Source of the DNA: Snowella sp031396835
Lineage (GTDB): Bacteria; Cyanobacteriota; Cyanobacteriia; Cyanobacteriales; Microcystaceae
Direction of reading: 5' to 3'
Assembly: GCA_031396835.1 (NCBI GenBank)
Contig: JANNLO010000204.1
Span: 1 to 6,842 of the forward strand
Length of the DNA stretch: 6,842 bases
Position 1 is the first letter of the stretch. Each line of letters begins with the position of its first letter. The notes under the pieces were generated by a model. The model did no database searches. It was not told the DNA's origin and was given only the letters and a program-made list of their open reading frames with translations. Positions 6,763-6,842 of the stretch are shown here, piece after piece. The translations under genes and the position numbers were made by a program.

Positions 6763-6842
6763 ATGACAGCAAGACTAATTAATATAGAAGGTTCAAAAAT
6801 AAAAATAGAACTAACATTAGAACTCAGTCGCTCAATGTTGGA
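6763..6842 (+). CDS. Start of a probable ISKra4-family transposase (cut by window edge)
   Basis: An ATG at 6763, preceded by GAGG at 6751-6754 with an 8-base gap, opens a frame that runs off the window after 26 full codons. The visible protein begins MTARLINIEGSKIKIELTLE and continues LSRSML. This start resembles the N-terminus of ISKra4-family transposases common in cyanobacteria, as I remember them. No catalytic residue is in view, so the family call rests on this short N-terminal match and on the IS-like surroundings. It is divergent from the operon on the - strand. Confidence 0.6.
   Translation, partial: MTARLINIEGSKIKIELTLELSRSML

Larger units (their letters stand above)
6687..6842 (+). 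mobile_element. Left end of an ISKra4-like insertion sequence (continues past window)
   Basis: The element appears to begin at or next to a perfect 5-bp inverted repeat with a 3-base loop (GGGGTGTGACCCC, 6688-6700), followed by an A+T-rich leader with a tandem repeat and the transposase start at 6763. Coding signal of the - strand operon ends where this begins, which is why I place the boundary at 6687. The exact tip, right end and target duplication are outside what can be seen. There is no HIP1 site in this part. Confidence 0.5.

Noticed and set aside
1..6842. CRISPR array, tRNA, rRNA or riboswitch
   Set aside because: No regularly spaced direct repeats beyond the two-copy repeat at 6715-6750, and no cloverleaf or known RNA element was seen on either strand.

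Overview
The window looks cyanobacterial. It is fairly A+T-rich and carries nine perfect copies of the HIP1 octamer GCGATCGC, the short repeat typical of many cyanobacterial genomes. All nine lie in the chromosomal genes and none in the flanking insertion-sequence pieces. I cannot name a genus from the sequence.

Layout: bases 1 to about 396 hold the 3' end of an IS1634-type (IS4 superfamily) insertion sequence, with the C-terminal 123 residues of its transposase on the + strand. From 463 to 6604 four intact genes run on the - strand as one tight operon. In transcription order they are a COG4637-type ABC/AAA ATPase (6604-5516), a DUF4276 TOPRIM-like protein (5519-4863), the BREX phosphatase PglZ, apparently type B (4866-2518), and the BREX AAA+/Lon-like protein BrxL (2511-463). 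The first three genes are joined by 4-base ATGA and GTGA overlaps, and only 6 bases separate pglZ from brxL. Directly upstream, 6686-6597 reads as the last 29 codons of a fifth gene on the same strand, overlapping the ATPase start by 8 bases. It is cut by what looks like the tip of a second insertion sequence (6687 to the window end), whose + strand transposase start resembles the ISKra4 family.

The window therefore holds the 3' half of a type 1 BREX phage-defence locus. PglZ and BrxL close the operon, while the expected brxA, brxB, brxC and pglX are not here and would lie beyond the right-hand element, if they survive. The ATPase plus DUF4276 pair sits where BREX loci often carry accessory genes. 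It looks like a two-gene ATPase/TOPRIM module comparable in concept to OLD, Gabija or PARIS effectors, and it is the least characterised part of the window. Because the right-hand element separates the four genes from whatever promoter served them, the main biological question is whether the system is still expressed and functional.
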